From Ichthyophis bannanicus (taxonomy: Eukaryota > Chordata > Amphibia > Gymnophiona > Ichthyophiidae): 64,000 bases of DNA. The notes under the pieces are model-generated. The model was given only the letters and a program-made list of their open reading frames with translations. It searched no databases and was not told the DNA's origin. Numbering within the stretch: the first letter of the stretch is position 1; every line of letters starts with the position of its first letter. A program made the position numbers and the translations under genes. Location: assembly GCA_033557465.1 (NCBI GenBank), contig CM066037.1:202739156-202803155 (forward strand). Reading direction: 5' to 3'. Positions 30,760 to 42,479 of the stretch are shown here, piece by piece.

Positions 30760-31309
30760 TCAAAAACCCCCACCCTGCTGAGTGGGAGCAGGGGCCGGAG
30801 GCTTGGGGGTCCTCTGCCTACGGGGCCCATTACCCTGCCCCTTGGCCTGCTGACCCTGTGGGGGAGCCTGGGAGGCCTGGTACTGTAGGTACTGTTTGTA
30901 GGCAGTGCCCTTCCTCGGGTAAAAGGGCTTTTTACCCAAGCCCTTCTTCTTGTGAGAAGGGGCAGAAGTCTTTCTAGACAGCCTTGTCCTCGTGAGGTGC
31001 TCGGTTTCGAGCTGTGCGGCCTTCTCGGTCATGGGCTTGCCAAAAAGGTTCTCACCTCGGCAAGGGACATCGACCAACTTGTCCTGAACCCATGGCTCGA
31101 GGTCCGATGACTGCAGCCATGCCTGGCGTCGAGCCACGATGCCGGCTGCCGCAACACGGGCCGAAGCCTCGAGGCCATCGTAGGCAGCGCGGGACATAAA
31201 CTTGGAGCATTCCCGTATCCCCGAGGACAAGGACTTGAACCTCTGCAAGGGTTCCCCGGAGAGACCAGCAGAGAACCCAGCCAGCTCCTTGGCCAGGTCC
31301 CACAAGTAC
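30760..31309 (-). pseudogene. DIRS-C gag, C-terminal part
   Basis: The frame reads WDLAKELAGFSAGL, ARRQAWLQSSDLEPWVQDKL, GENLFGKPMTEKAAQLE and a Lys/Pro/Gln-rich basic end. It is the continuation of gag interrupted at 31310. The last bases before the insert (gtac, 31306-31309) are repeated at 32879-32882. Confidence 0.83.
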
Positions 31310-32878
31310 TGTCGTCAGCACTCCCTAGTGGCCAGTGGCTGTAAGGGTAGGCTGAGCATTTTTATTGTTTCAAGGAGGAAAGGGCTCTTTAAGACCAAGT
31401 GCAGGTTGGTCTCTGTAGTACAGCTCCTTGTATGAACAAATTGTATAAGCCAAATAGAGGGTATTAAGGCTTTTATTTCCCCTTTTACGCAAAGGCTCAT
31501 TAAGGCACAGAAATAAAGAAAGTCCTTTCTTTCAAGGTTTCACCAAACATAAGCAAGAAGAAAAACTGTTACAAGTTTCACAGTTGATTGGAGAGATTAA
31601 CTGAAAGATTCTCTTACTTCAGAGCAACTTAAATAAGCAAAACAGTTCTCTGGCATTTAGCACAAAACATGAGCATTCTCAAAGCAAAAAAGTCTGTTCA
31701 ATTCACAGTTCTGCTAATGACTCAAGGCTGCTAGCAATACACAAAGTACAATCCATAAATTCATCTGGAGGCATGGGAATAGGATTCTCTAGGTCTATTT
31801 CCATGGACTCTGGGTCACTGGCCTCTCCCTCTGAATTGGATGTCTCCCTTGCTGCTATACTTTCCCAGACTCTGTCTCTGTTTGCTTGTTTCCAATAGGG
31901 CTGTTCTAAGGCTCCCAAACAAACATGGCCTGTTCTTCTGCCCTTAAATACTGGTTTGCAAAGCTCTGACTTGTTTCCTTTTCTCCTGCACTGAGCATCT
32001 GTTTCACCAGAGCTTCTAGGAGATAAACTTTCTTTTATAAATGAAGTGGCACCATACCTGGGCTTCCTCCTGTAGCCGGTATAACTGGAGCTTTCTCTCT
32101 GAGGCACCTCTCTCTGGAGACAGACTTTCTCTTGGAACCTTCTGAGCAGTGCTTTACCTTTCTGTAGTTCAGGAAAACCTGGTGAGGAATCCGGATTTCC
32201 TTGCTTCTGGGTAAAGGTAGCTCTGTTATCAGAACCTTTCCTTCTTGTACCTCTTAATTCTGATTCAGACTCCTCCGGTGAGCGTAGGCCTCTCTCAAAG
32301 CATGGCTTTCTCCTCACAAGCTCTTTGCCTCTGTGGTCCTTTGCTACCGAGTCTCTCTCCAGACTGACTCTCCTCGAGCTGTCTTTCTTTCTGACTTTCT
32401 CTGTTCCTTTTCCAGCTCTTACTGTTCTGGGCGTTCTGCTTGATCCCGCTACGCTGCTTGGGCTGGAGGTGTCACTCCTTCCGTCTGAAGTGCTTCTCCT
32501 GGCAGTCTCTCTCTGGACTGTCCCTCTCTGGCCTGCTTTCCTCCAGACTGCTTCCCTCTGGACCGGTTCCCTCTGAACTGGTTCCTCCTGCTGGCCTGCT
32601 ATCCTCTGGACTGGTTCCTCCTGCTGGCCTGCTTTCCTCTGGACTGCCTTTCTCTTATAAAGGCATGCTAACTTTGAGTTTCCCGGGGTTGTCGTTAGGT
32701 ACAGCTGATTAGCTCTTACATAATCAGTGGCTGGGTGTGTTAACTCAGCCTCAGTAGTTTTGCTCCTGCTCCCTCTAGCTGGGCTGCAAGGTAATTGCAT
32801 CCTCTGCACATCAACAGCTCTGTTAAAGACAGGGTTTTTTTCTAAGTCTGCACTCTCAGTAGCTTCAGCTTCATGACA
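31310..32878 (-). mobile_element. Solo-LTR-like element, 1.57 kb, with internal reading frame
   Basis: Read on the minus strand it begins tgtcatgaagc and ends gtgctgacgaca, so it has TG...CA ends with TGTC/GACA inverted tips. It is flanked by a 4-base duplication gtac. These are the marks of an LTR-type integration. Only one such unit is present, so I read it as a solo LTR. Near the sense 3' end there is a polyadenylation signal (gaaataaaagcc, about 31475) and about 150 bases downstream of it. A related element with the same layout lies at 60518-61982. The family is unknown to me. Confidence 0.65.
31703..32878 (-). other. Reading frame inside the solo-LTR-like element
   Basis: About 390 codons are open from the element's sense 5' edge (first codons C-H-E-A) to a stop at 31703. 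The product is basic and rich in Gln/Arg/Glu, with imperfect repeats (KAGQQEEPVQR type) around the middle, a SSSYTGYRRKPR segment and an acidic C terminus (MEIDLENP, PDEFMDCTL). I recognise no domain. The frame is fused in phase to DIRS-C gag upstream, which makes a chance 598-codon open frame. The same C-terminal pattern and SS-YTG segment recur at 60518-61456. Confidence 0.6.
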
Positions 32879-32882
32879 GTAC

Positions 32883-34238
32883 ATGCCCATGTACAGCTGG
32901 TAAGACTGGACACGACAAGCAAGCATCGAGCCCTGGAAGCACTTTCTACCAAAGCCATCCAGGTTCCGGGCCTCCCTGCCAGGGGGCACCGCGGAGTGCA
33001 TCTTCTGACTTTTCAGGCGATGCATGGTCGATTCCACCACCATGGAATGGTGTGGTAGCTGCGCCTTCTGAAAGCCAGGGCTCTTTCGGAGTACATAGAT
33101 GGAATCGACCCGCTTGCTTAGAACCGGCGCCGAGGCCGGTGCCTCCCACATCTGGAAGAGGAGCCGTTCCAGCATCGGAGGAACCGGAACAGTAAAGGCC
33201 TCCTTTGGAGGAGAGTCATACTGTAGGGCCTCGGCTCGAGGCTCCTCCTTGGGGTCTGCAGGGATAGCCAACGCGGTGGCCATATCCCGGATGAACTCTG
33301 AGAACCGGGTATCCTCCGGAGGGGATCTACTCCGGGGCTCAGACTGCGGTGAGTCCGACGGGACGCACCGAGTCCGGAAGGTGTTGGGGGACTCCTCGTC
33401 CTCCGTCTCCCAGGTGGACTCGTCCGATGAGGAATCGGGATCCGACTGCGCAGGGCCTGTGAGCACCCGCCCCGACGCCGAAGGCACCAGCGTCGACACC
33501 CTCGGTCCCGAGCGGAAGGTCGAGGGAGACCGAGCGGGAGGCCTTCATGGTCTCGAGTATCGGCTCGGTCTCCGGGGTCGACTTCGATGTCGATGTCCCG
33601 GTGGTTGGGGCAGATGCGCCAGACAGGCTGGTCATCAGCGCCCGCTGCTGTTCCATGAAGGCAGACAATCTGCACTCCAAGGCTGTCAGCCTGAGACCCA
33701 GCTCAGGAGACTCAGCAGCCCCCGACTCGGGCCCCAGCGGCGCCGGGCCCGACGTCGGCTCTCTGGGAGGAGAGTCCACGAGGACTACAGGACTTACGTG
33801 TCCAGCAGACTCTGGCTCCACACGAGGTAATTTTGGAGGCTTCTCCTGTTCCACGGGCCCGGGGCGACAGTCGGGGGTCTGAGACCTAGCTCTTGAGGAG
33901 CCAGGGACCTCTTCCGATGACGTCGCGAGCTGCTTCTTCCTCTTTCGTTGCCGGTCGGGGGACCCCCTGTCCGAGTAGCCCCGACGGTGCTCGGGATCAG
34001 ACTCCCGAGATGTCGAGGCCTCAGACGAGTTCCGGGCCCAGCCGGAGGCCGAGTCGGAGAAAAGCCTTTCCTTTTGGTGCTGACGACTTTGAAGCGCCTT
34101 GGAAGACATCTTTCCACATGGTCCACAGATCTTAGGATCGTGGTCAGGACCCAGGCACCGAAGGCAGCAGTCGTGTGTGTCGGTGAGAGACATTAGTTTC
34201 TTGCACCGATCACACTTCTTGAAACCACTGGAAGCCAT
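32883..34238 (-). pseudogene. DIRS-C gag, N-terminal and central part
   Basis: Gag starts at the ATG at 34238 with a complete Cys/His cluster (FKKCDRCKKLMSL, DTHDCCLRCLGPDH, CGPCGKM). A basic Ser/Arg region and a Pro/Ser-rich stretch follow. Near 33500 the frame shifts. It continues with SDPDSSSDESTWETEDEE, FSEFIRDMATALAI, RLLFQMWEAPASAP and VESTMHRLKSQKMH to QLYMGMY at the insertion point. The DNA around 33480-33600 is rich in tcgatgtcga-type sequence. Confidence 0.82.
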
Positions 34239-34655
34239 CGAGGAAAAGAGTCCCCGTGAGGTCAAAGGACCAGCCTTCCAGGGAAAAAGGGAAAAAGAAA
34301 AAAAGGGCGTGAACGCCAGCCACGAAGGGCAAAAACCGAAAAAAATAAGAGCGGGCTCGATACCGGTGTACCGAACCCGGCGGGAGGAGAACCACCGTCG
34401 AACCGGAGAAAAAATAGCGAAGGAATCACGAAAAAATCCAACTATTTTCCGGGAGGACTAGGACACACATCCGACGGGCTTCACGGAAAAAGAGAGACTG
34501 GGCAAGATGGCACCTTTAGGCGGGAAGGGGACCGCGCATGCGTGCCTGCATTCCCAAAGGCTTTCATAGAAAGCTGGGGAAATGCTCCGCAAGGGCTCCA
34601 TCGACGTCGATGTCACCCATATGTGAGGACTGACTTCCTGCTTGATCCTGGAGAA
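34239..34655. repeat. DIRS-C leader and right inverted terminal repeat
   Basis: The leader (34239-34489) is A-rich on the plus strand and non-coding. The repeat (about 34490-34655) is inverted relative to 27357-27545, with atcgacgtcgat, catatgtgaggactgac and cttgatcctggagaac at the end. Confidence 0.85.
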
Positions 34656-34790
34656 CAGTTTTTTCTTAAATATTTTCCTTATTTAATCACAGTCTCTCTT
34701 TTTAAAATTGAATGCTAGTGATGTTGATTTCCTTGGTACTCCTCCTCTTCCTCTTAGCTCTTTTCAAGAAACATAGATAAGCCTACCAAC

Positions 34791-36034
34791 CTCTAAAACC
34801 CTCCACCACAGTCTCCTAGGTTTCCCTGAATGATAGATGTATAGTCTTCTAGGGGGATAAGTCTAGGTTAACATTACCTCACAGTGCTGGCGTGCAGCTT
34901 GAATTTCACATTCATACTTGTTCTTCACAGACTCTAAACACAGCTCCCTATAGATTCCTGCCACCAAATAAAAAGAGTTAGAATAATTAAATCAGCATAA
35001 TCATTTAAAAATCATTCCATTTTAAGTATTTTTCATGCAACAGCACAGAAATCAAAGTTCAGGGAAGAGCCCTGCATACATACAACGTGAAATGCTAATT
35101 ACAATATACAGTATTACATGAACCATTAGCAGGCTGTGATACTTTAAGACCTTGCAAGTTTCTTTCTTAGGGGTCCCCACGCTTTTCATGGGGAGGGATA
35201 CATAGTATAATTCAAATTACCAAAAGGGCCTGACTGGAAGGGTATCCCTCAGAATATCCAAAGCAGAAGGAGTGGAGGTTCTCCCTCTGAGTTTATGGAA
35301 TGAGGATGGGGGAAGAGACATGTTGATTAACTTATTTTAAAACATTTATAATCTGCTAGCCTACAGATTCCTCACAGATTATAATGTACAACATAAGCTA
35401 ATACAGACTATCTAAAATGATAATAATGCTGGGGCAGGGTTCCCAAGCCTATGGCAGATGGTATCAGTACTAATATTTTTTGATTTCTTGGTAGCTGACA
35501 ATTGCTTCACACTCCCGGGAAACCTGCCTCCTGCCTTTCCCCTTCCCTTACATATGTAAGGACAGACTAGATAGGCCATATGGTCTTTTTCTGCCGTCAT
35601 ATTTCTATGTTTCTATCTGTTGTCTGAGATATAAAAGTACACGTGATTATGATTGAGGGTGTTTGTGGGGGGAGGCAAACTCAGTCCCTCCTTTCTTTTC
35701 CCTCTCTCCTTTCTTCACCTCTTACTAGTCTGTCTCCTCCTTTTACTCTCACTCACCTATTTCTTCATCTCCCGTCCTCATTTATTATTTTCCCCCTCTG
35801 TCAGCCTCTCCCACCTTGACATCTTCTTGATCTACTTCTAGCAGGGCCTACCATCCCTATCAGTTGCTCTCATTGGGGGGGGGGGGGGGGGGGGCTTGGT
35901 TAGCTCTTTTCTCACAGGTTAATAACTCTCATGGCAAATATAAAATTTGCATTGCTTTTCTGCAGCTGGGAACATTGCACGTTTACAGCCGCAGTAAAGC
36001 AGATAGCAGGCCTCAGGTCAGGCCCACTACCTTT
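34791..36034. other. Unassigned sequence with one CR1-like 3' tail
   Basis: No gene is supported here. Bases about 35540-35625 (acatatgtaaggacagacta, ccatatggtctttttctgcc, gtcatatttctatgtttc) look like the 3' end of a CR1-type LINE in plus orientation. Bases 35680-35840 are pyrimidine-rich and 35875-35894 is a G-run. The rest shows no structure I can name. Confidence 0.55.
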
Positions 36035-36050
36035 AAAAAGGCCAGTGGTG

Positions 36051-37720
36051 ATCAGGTGGCATGGCCCTTCCTGTTTCAGATAATGGATAGAATGGGGTTC
36101 GGGGAAGCGTTCATGGGTTGGGTAAGAGCACTATATTGTAATCCGAAAGCCTGTGTTCGGGTGAACGGAGCATATTCTGCATTCTTTGAGCAAGGGAGAG
36201 GGACGAGACAGGGATGTCCACTTTCACCTCTTCTGTTCGCGATACCAGTGGAGCCGTTTGCAGAAAGGGTGAGAGAAAGGGAGGACTTGACGGATGTAAA
36301 GGTAGGAAGGACAGAATGTAGAATATCTTTGTTTGCGGATGATATCAGACCGAGATGCTCTATACCAATATTAATGTGGGAATTAGAAGAATATGGGAGG
36401 TTGTCGGGATTCACTATAAATTGGACAAAATCTGAAATTTTGAATTTGTCATTAAAAGATGAAGAGCAGGAGATATTACGGAAAAAGTATCCATTTAGAT
36501 GGACTAAGGGGGCCATTAGGTATCTAGGGATCCAAATAAGCAACAGGTTGGAGGTATTGTACGATCTAAATTATATAAAACCTTTCGGGCAAGTAGAAAG
36601 TATGCTGGATGGGTGGGGGCGGGGATATTTATCTTGGTTTGGACGCATTGCAGCAGAAAAGACGATGCTCCTGCCGCGTTTTCTGTTCCTGTTTCAAACA
36701 TTGGCGATATTGGTACCACATCGAAAGTTAAAGCACTTGAAAAAAAAATGTTAACAGATTTATATGGCAAAATAGGAGCCCTAGGGTTGCTATGTCTATC
36801 CTGCAGAGAGCTAGGGGAGAGGGGGGGCTTGGGGTTCCAAATTTTAGCAAATACTATGTGGCAGCACAACTGAAAATGCTATATGAATGGCAAAGAGAAA
36901 AACAGAAACATTGGGTTCAAATGGAAGAGGACTCAGGTAAGGGGAGTGGGGTTGGAAAGGATGGTATGGAGGGGAAGTAAAGCACCGGCAAATAGCACCA
37001 TTAACCCCTTCATTGTACATATCTTGAATGTTTGGAAACAGAATAGGAAATTATTAATACAAGATAAAGGATATATGCAAGGGATGACATTAGAGGCAGG
37101 CTTTGAGAGGGGACAGGGGCCAGGGGTGAGTACACTGCGAAGATGGGGGCAGCGGGGACTTACACATATTTCTCAGATAGTAGTCAAGGAGGGCATTAGA
37201 GATTTTGAGGGTATTAAGGATCTATATAGATTATCTAATAATGATTATTACAGTTATATCCAGGTCAGCCACTTTGTGCGGCAGCAGAAAGTGTGGAAGG
37301 ACCTATGGGACAACAGGGGGTGGTTTGAGGCCCTCTGATCAGGTCAACTAGGTTAAAAAGGAGCTTTGTCCAAGATCTATAAAGGGATCATGGAGGGAGG
37401 AGAGGGCAAATTAGACTTTATGAAAAATGGGAGGAAGACCTAGAGGTGCAATGGAATGATGAGAGGTGGGATAAATTAATACAGACCGTAGCAGGAATAG
37501 CCATAGCCAATCAAATAAAAGAAAATGTTTATAAGGTACTATATCGGTGGTATTGGACACCGATACATAAAAAAAGAGCGGAGCTGGGGTAATTTGATCG
37601 GTGCTGGAGGGGCTGCCAAGAGAGAGGGGATATGTTACACATGTGGTGGAAGTGTGAGTAGATTCAAGGATATCGGAAAAAGGTGTAATTGATAATTTAT
37701 GAAATGACAGGACATAGATT
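36051..37720 (+). pseudogene. L1 ORF2 C-terminal half, decayed
   Basis: The frame gives L1 RT blocks: QIMDRMGFGEAFMGWVRALY, GRGTRQGCPLSPLLFAI, RISLFADDIRPRCS with the FADD core, and GFTINWTKSEIL, then RYLGIQISNRLEVLYDLN. Later frames carry the C-terminal domain (LRRWGQRGLTHISQIV, YYSYIQVSHFVRQQ) and near 37600-37660 a cysteine-histidine knuckle (CWRGC ... MLHMWWKCE). Stops and frameshifts are frequent after 36750. The catalytic Asp pair is present, but the following residues are altered. Confidence 0.85.
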
Positions 37721-38189
37721 GCAAAAAAAAACCAGAGGTCTGCCTCTTGCATCAACTGGAGGAGGATATATCGGAGAGGGAAAGGGGGGTACTACATCAT
37801 TGTATAGTGGCTGCAAGAAGTGAGATAGCACAACACTGGATAGGGTAGGGGAAACCTCGGAGTGAAAGCTTTGTCAGCAGAATGATGGACTTGTGTTTGA
37901 TGCATAGACTGTCAGGGTTGCAACACAGGAAGGGGGAAAAGAGTGTGGAACAATGGAAGAGTGTATGGAAATGGTTAGAAAAATGGAAAGCAGGAGAGGT
38001 GTGAGGGCAGTAAAAAAGGGACCACTGTAAAACTGTGAAGAGCACAATAGCATTGATACCGAGTCAATTGGCGAAAGCAAACATATATAAGGGATGAATA
38101 TGAGAGAAATGTTGTGAGATAATAAGCACGAATAAATGAAGGGGGAAATAGAGAGGGGAGGGAAGGGTGGGGGGGGTTCAAGACTAGGT

Positions 38190-38360
38190 AAATAGAAATT
38201 ACACTTACCTGGTAATTGTCATTCCTTGAGTGACGAAAGTTTAGTCCTCCACCTCTGGGTTGTGCACCTCTTCCTGCAGCTTGGAGACTGGGCATGTCAA
38301 AGTCGTGACATCACTGGATATAGCCTGCTGGTATCTCCCATCAGCCTCCAGTTGACAAAG
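38190..38360. repeat. DIRS-H left inverted terminal repeat
   Basis: The repeat shares ctcccatcagcctccag, gcacctcttcctgcagcttg and gtcgtgacatcactggatat with the complement of 47090-47235. The coding-strand end carries taccaggtaagtgt as in DIRS-E. Confidence 0.87.
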
Positions 38361-38684
38361 CAAACTCAAAGGAACAACAAATAAGTAACTATATCATAAC
38401 TTTAAATAACTCCCCATTCCTCAACCTGAGGAACCTTTTTAACCATATCCGTCTTATATTTTCTTTTCTTTTTTTTTTTTTAACTTTACATTCACGTTCC
38501 CCCTATGCAAACACGTTTCCTATACCATTCCCTCGTTTAAATAAGAGAGAAGGAAGAAACAACAGAGAGGGATACTCACTGCGATCTAGAAACTGAAAGG
38601 ATCTGTCTACTCCTTGAGATTGATGCTCCACTCCGCCTGAAAATAAACTCTGAAGAAATCACACCCCTGGGCAGGAATGAGGAC

Positions 38685-38790
38685 TAAACTGTCGTCACTC
38701 AAGGAACAACAATTACCAGGTAAGTGTAATTTCTATTTCTTTATCATTCCTCCAGTTTAGTCCTCCACCTCTGGGATGTAACAGAGCAGT
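38685..38790. repeat. DIRS-H internal complementary region
   Basis: The complement of the left end (ctcaaggaacaacaattacc, aggtaagtgtaatttctatt) is joined to the complement of the right end (ctttatcattcctccag, tttagtcctccacctctggg). Confidence 0.88.
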
Positions 38791-38814
38791 AATCATTGGG
38801 AGGGACCTATCCAG

Positions 38815-39960
38815 CCAACTCACCACACCGTCGACCCGGAACAGGCATCCTTTACTGCCAAAACATTTAGGCAGTAGAGGTTACTGAAGAAATGAAGAGA
38901 CGACCTGGAAGCTGCTCTACCAATCCCCCCTGGTGGAATGACACAGTGATTCACCGATGAAGCTGCTTGCGCCCTGGTAGCAAGAGTCAGAAAGCCCCCC
39001 GAAATCATACAACCTCGCCACCAGAAAGCTGAAGCAACCACCGCCTTAACCCAGTGCGAAATTGCCGCCTTCGCTGCTGCTTCCCCTTTGCGGGGACCTC
39101 CAACCAACACACAAAAACAAAGAAATGAACGTTGCACCCAGCATTTTATGTTTCCTATCGGCGTAAGCTACGAATAAAAACCTCCCCTTCCAGAAAAACC
39201 GAGAACTGGAAGAGAAACCAATAGGCTCAGGAGAAAAATCAGATACCACCTTTTGGAAGGACGACGGGACTGCTCGCAAACACCACCCTCTATCCAGAAA
39301 GGGTGAAAACGGCTCATTACATGACAATGCCTGAAACTCCGAAACTCGTTGCGCCCAACAAAGAGCTATCAAAGCCACTGTCTATAACAGCAAATCCTTT
39401 ACCGACGCCTGGAGTAAAGAATCAAAGGGCTCTTTAGTTAACGCCTCTAAGGCCCAATCGGGATCCCCCGGCAGCACCCGAACTCTCCTTGAGGAGTGCA
39501 GTCGGGTCCCAACTTAAGGAAACGCTACACATCGATCCGAACACCTAGCGCTATTCCCTCCACAGAACCTCTACAGCTGGAAACAGTCACCCGCTGGACC
39601 CTCTAAGGAACTGTCCGCTAGTTCCTTCGGACACTGTCCTGCAGAGAACTCAGACCAAGGATACCGACACCTTTGTCGTCCGGACTTGCTGCCGTGAACA
39701 GCAGCCTTCAAAAAGGCGCTAAGCACGGACCTATGTACCAGAAGCAGCCTGCCTCCCTGCTCTCAACAAGGTGGCGAAGACTGCCGCAGAATAACCCTTC
39801 TTCTTCAGCCCCGCCCATTCAAAGGCCAAACCGTAGGCGGGCACCGATCCACCTGAGACATTCGTCGCGGACCTAGCCGCAACAGAACGCCCGCTACCGG
39901 CAACTTCTAGGAAAAGCCTGTCGAGTAGGCGAATGAGATCAGCCTAGTACGGCCGTCTCG
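38815..39960 (-). pseudogene. DIRS-H tyrosine recombinase remnant
   Basis: Fragments match DIRS-E recombinase: LCWAQRVSEFQALSC around the catalytic arginine, LVGGPRKGEAAAKAAISHW, TLATRAQAASSVNH where the HxxR histidine is lost (ATRAQ against AHSTRAQ), and SNLYCLNVLAVKD at the tyrosine. Many frameshifts. It is clearly non-functional. Confidence 0.82.
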
Positions 39961-40029
39961 TCCAACCGGGCGCTACCAAGAGTACATTTCCCCGAAAGCC
40001 TCAATACGCCAACTAGTTGCCCTATGAGA

Positions 40030-40390
40030 GCCCATGGGGAAAGGGCAAGACAAACACTTAAATGGGAGCTTACTGAGCCTTGACTTGGACGAACCATCAG
40101 CCGCCCCATTCCTCCACCAGAGAGATCTCCGGATGAACCCCAAGGAAGCCAATAATATTAGCTAGCGCTCAAATTAAGCCATAATGCACATTTGCCACAT
40201 AAAGCAAATCAGGCTCTAGTCGATTCAACTCCCTGATCCTTTCCTGTTCCAGGCGAGTAGACTGCCGTAAACACTGCGACCACTTGAAGCATGCTCTCGC
40301 CTCCCCAGGCTCCACAAATGGGAGCATGTAAGGACAAAGCATTGCCCCCAACGATCACTTCAGTGAACCATCTACTTTCCTATCTTGCGC
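40030..40390 (-). pseudogene. DIRS-H gag remnant
   Basis: The frame at 40169-40351 (ARACFKWSQCLRQSTRL, LEPDLLYVANVHYGLI) aligns with ARACLRWAQHLRQASVL and YLADEHYDLI in DIRS-E gag. The adjoining 40060-40140 resembles the DIRS-E segment after the gag stop. RT and RNase H, which should lie between this and the recombinase, are deleted. Confidence 0.75.
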
Positions 40391-42455
40391 TAAAGAAGAT
40401 TGCTAGGGCTCTCTTCCATACAGTGAGTCCACACCCCCTGGTAGTGCAAGGTGTGCACCCACCCACGTAGTACCCAGGCCTGCCCCTGCTTAGCCTCAAA
40501 ATGTCAAACAAGAACAGGTGAATTCAGGACAGCTGAATACTTTTTTTTTTTTTTCCCCACAAAGACATCTCTTAACCAAAAATTCCTTCAGCATATGTTA
40601 AAAGACGCTCTTTCCGTGCCAACAATATGAAGTAGAAAGAACTCCCAAACACAGGCATACTAATCCACGGCCTTCCTGCTAGAGTAACGCCCCATTCCGT
40701 CTGACTGCACAAAGATGGTCTTTATATTTTAAGTTCAACTAACACCTGGTGTTAGGAAATACAGCTTTCTCATTCCGCAGTGGCAATTGAGTCAGCAATG
40801 AAGAAGCCGAGAAACTGCAGACAAGTTCCCATTATACCACCTGGTAAAGACTCCACTTTTAGACCACTGAAGCAAAAAAGCATGCGAGAGTGCCTTGTGC
40901 CCTACCAGTAGCTGATTCAGTATATGCAGGGCATTTTCCAGAGAACGCAAGGTTCCTCATCCAGGCTGACTCCACATTCACAGTCTAAACCAGCAGCCAT
41001 CTTGGCTGATGCCGATCAGCGTGGAAGCCATCTTGTAAGCCCAGCATATGATGTATGCCTACTAGAATCTGAGCTGCTGCCATTGCTGCTAGAGAACTAG
41101 CCTGGCTGCGTGCTTCTGGCCCCCATTGAGGCATTCGCTGAACACTAGCAGAGACTCTCCGTACTGGAGAACCTCTGATAAATGGAATGGGAGCATAGAT
41201 AGCTTCAAAGGCTAGAGTTCTAATTTGCAACCTCTCTCCGCTGAGCTGCCTTTTCCATATGTAAAATTAAACCACATATAGCCAAAATTAAGACATTACA
41301 AATCTACCGTAAAATCTTATAATTTGGGCAAAGCCAAACTAAACGGGAATATTTTCCATTAAGAAACCACACAACTATAAAACCCCTCTCATGACATAAT
41401 GCTTATGGCAGAGCATTCCACATCTGTGGACTGGCCATGGTGCTCACCCAAGCACCTGTTACAACTGTCCAAGAGAGTTATCACCATAATTCCTTGTAAC
41501 TTGAATATGTTTACAGTGGATCATAGCGCTATATCACAGCAGCTAAGCCAAAATATTACCCTGCCATATAAACCAACTTTAACACTTTATAGGACCTTCT
41601 ATGGATAGCGGAAGGAGATTCTTGTAAATCTTTTTTTTTTTTTTTTTTAACTATAGGACTCCAAATACCAAGTTTCCGCCGACTCCAATGAAATCAAAGC
41701 AGATCAGCTAAAATTACCCGAACTGCTCCTATAGCTTTGCAAGAAGCTACCAGCCCCCGCTGCACCCAGTTTTCCTTCCCCCCTTATCCTGAGGGATTCA
41801 GCATTGCAGGACATGTTGCGCACCCCCTGCCAACCTGCTACGTCTGCCAGGGAGCTGAAGAGCAAAATAGAAAGTAGAACCCCTGGAAGCAAACAGTGTC
41901 CTGACCTTGGGGTTCAGGACGCAAAAGGCCACTGAATAAATCAACAGTGTTAGCTAAAAATGAACAAGGCTATCTCTCACTAAAGAGAGTTTCTTTTTCT
42001 TTTTGAAATCCCACCGAAGTCCGTGGGACCCAAGCTTTCGAACACAGCCCCTAACGCTGTGCATTAACCACAACCAGAGAAATGAAATGAAATGAAATGA
42101 AACCCTGCTCTAGAAATAGATGAGAATTTCCTGGGAAGGGCATGCTAAGTGGAGCTATGAAACACACAGGCACCCCCCCCCCCCCCCCGGCCTTCCTGCA
42201 GTCAGAGAAATAGCAGTGGAATACACCGACAACCTTGCAAATGGAGGTCTTAGAGGTTGCTGCCTGTGTGAACCTGATGAGTAATACGATTTTGTATTTT
42301 ACCACCCACCCCCCAGGGATGGGGGCACTGAATACTATATGTGGTTCATGAGCAGCGCTACCATCCGGTAGCCTTTAGGGCACCAGAGCCCGACAAACGA
42401 TACAGAAGTTAAGAGCTTTAAATCTTGGTCATATAATCTTGATTTGCAGAACATT
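40391..42455. other. Unassigned sequence inside DIRS-H
   Basis: No gene is supported. It includes T-runs (40543-40555, 41631-41648), a gaaat pentamer run (42084-42103) and a C-run (42173-42188). Part may be DIRS-H leader (DIRS-E also has T-runs there), but most cannot be aligned by eye. Confidence 0.5.
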
Positions 42456-42479
42456 ATTTATTTATTTTATTTATTTGTT

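Larger units (their letters stand above)
27357..34655 (-). mobile_element. DIRS-C, near full-length (family II)
   Basis: Inverted terminal repeats are at 27357-27545 and about 34490-34655, the ICR at 27608-27715. Recombinase, RT/RNase H and gag follow on the minus strand. It is inserted in an older CR1 copy. A 1.57 kb LTR-like element (31310-32878) interrupts gag. Without it the DIRS is about 5.7 kb. The recombinase frame is open and the RT keeps YLDD. Confidence 0.9.
26656..34790 (-). mobile_element. Older CR1 copy, split by DIRS-C
   Basis: Pieces at 26656-27356 and 34656 to about 34790 align with the CR1 at 11371-22103 (endonuclease-RT linker and early RT). The frame around 26883-27152 reads LNEFFASV like the CR1 linker (ERLNEFFASVFTEED). 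The piece at 34656 (agttttttcttaaatattttcc) continues the sequence left at 27356. Divergence is clearly higher than in the first copy. A short foreign piece sits at about 26762-26850. Confidence 0.8.
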
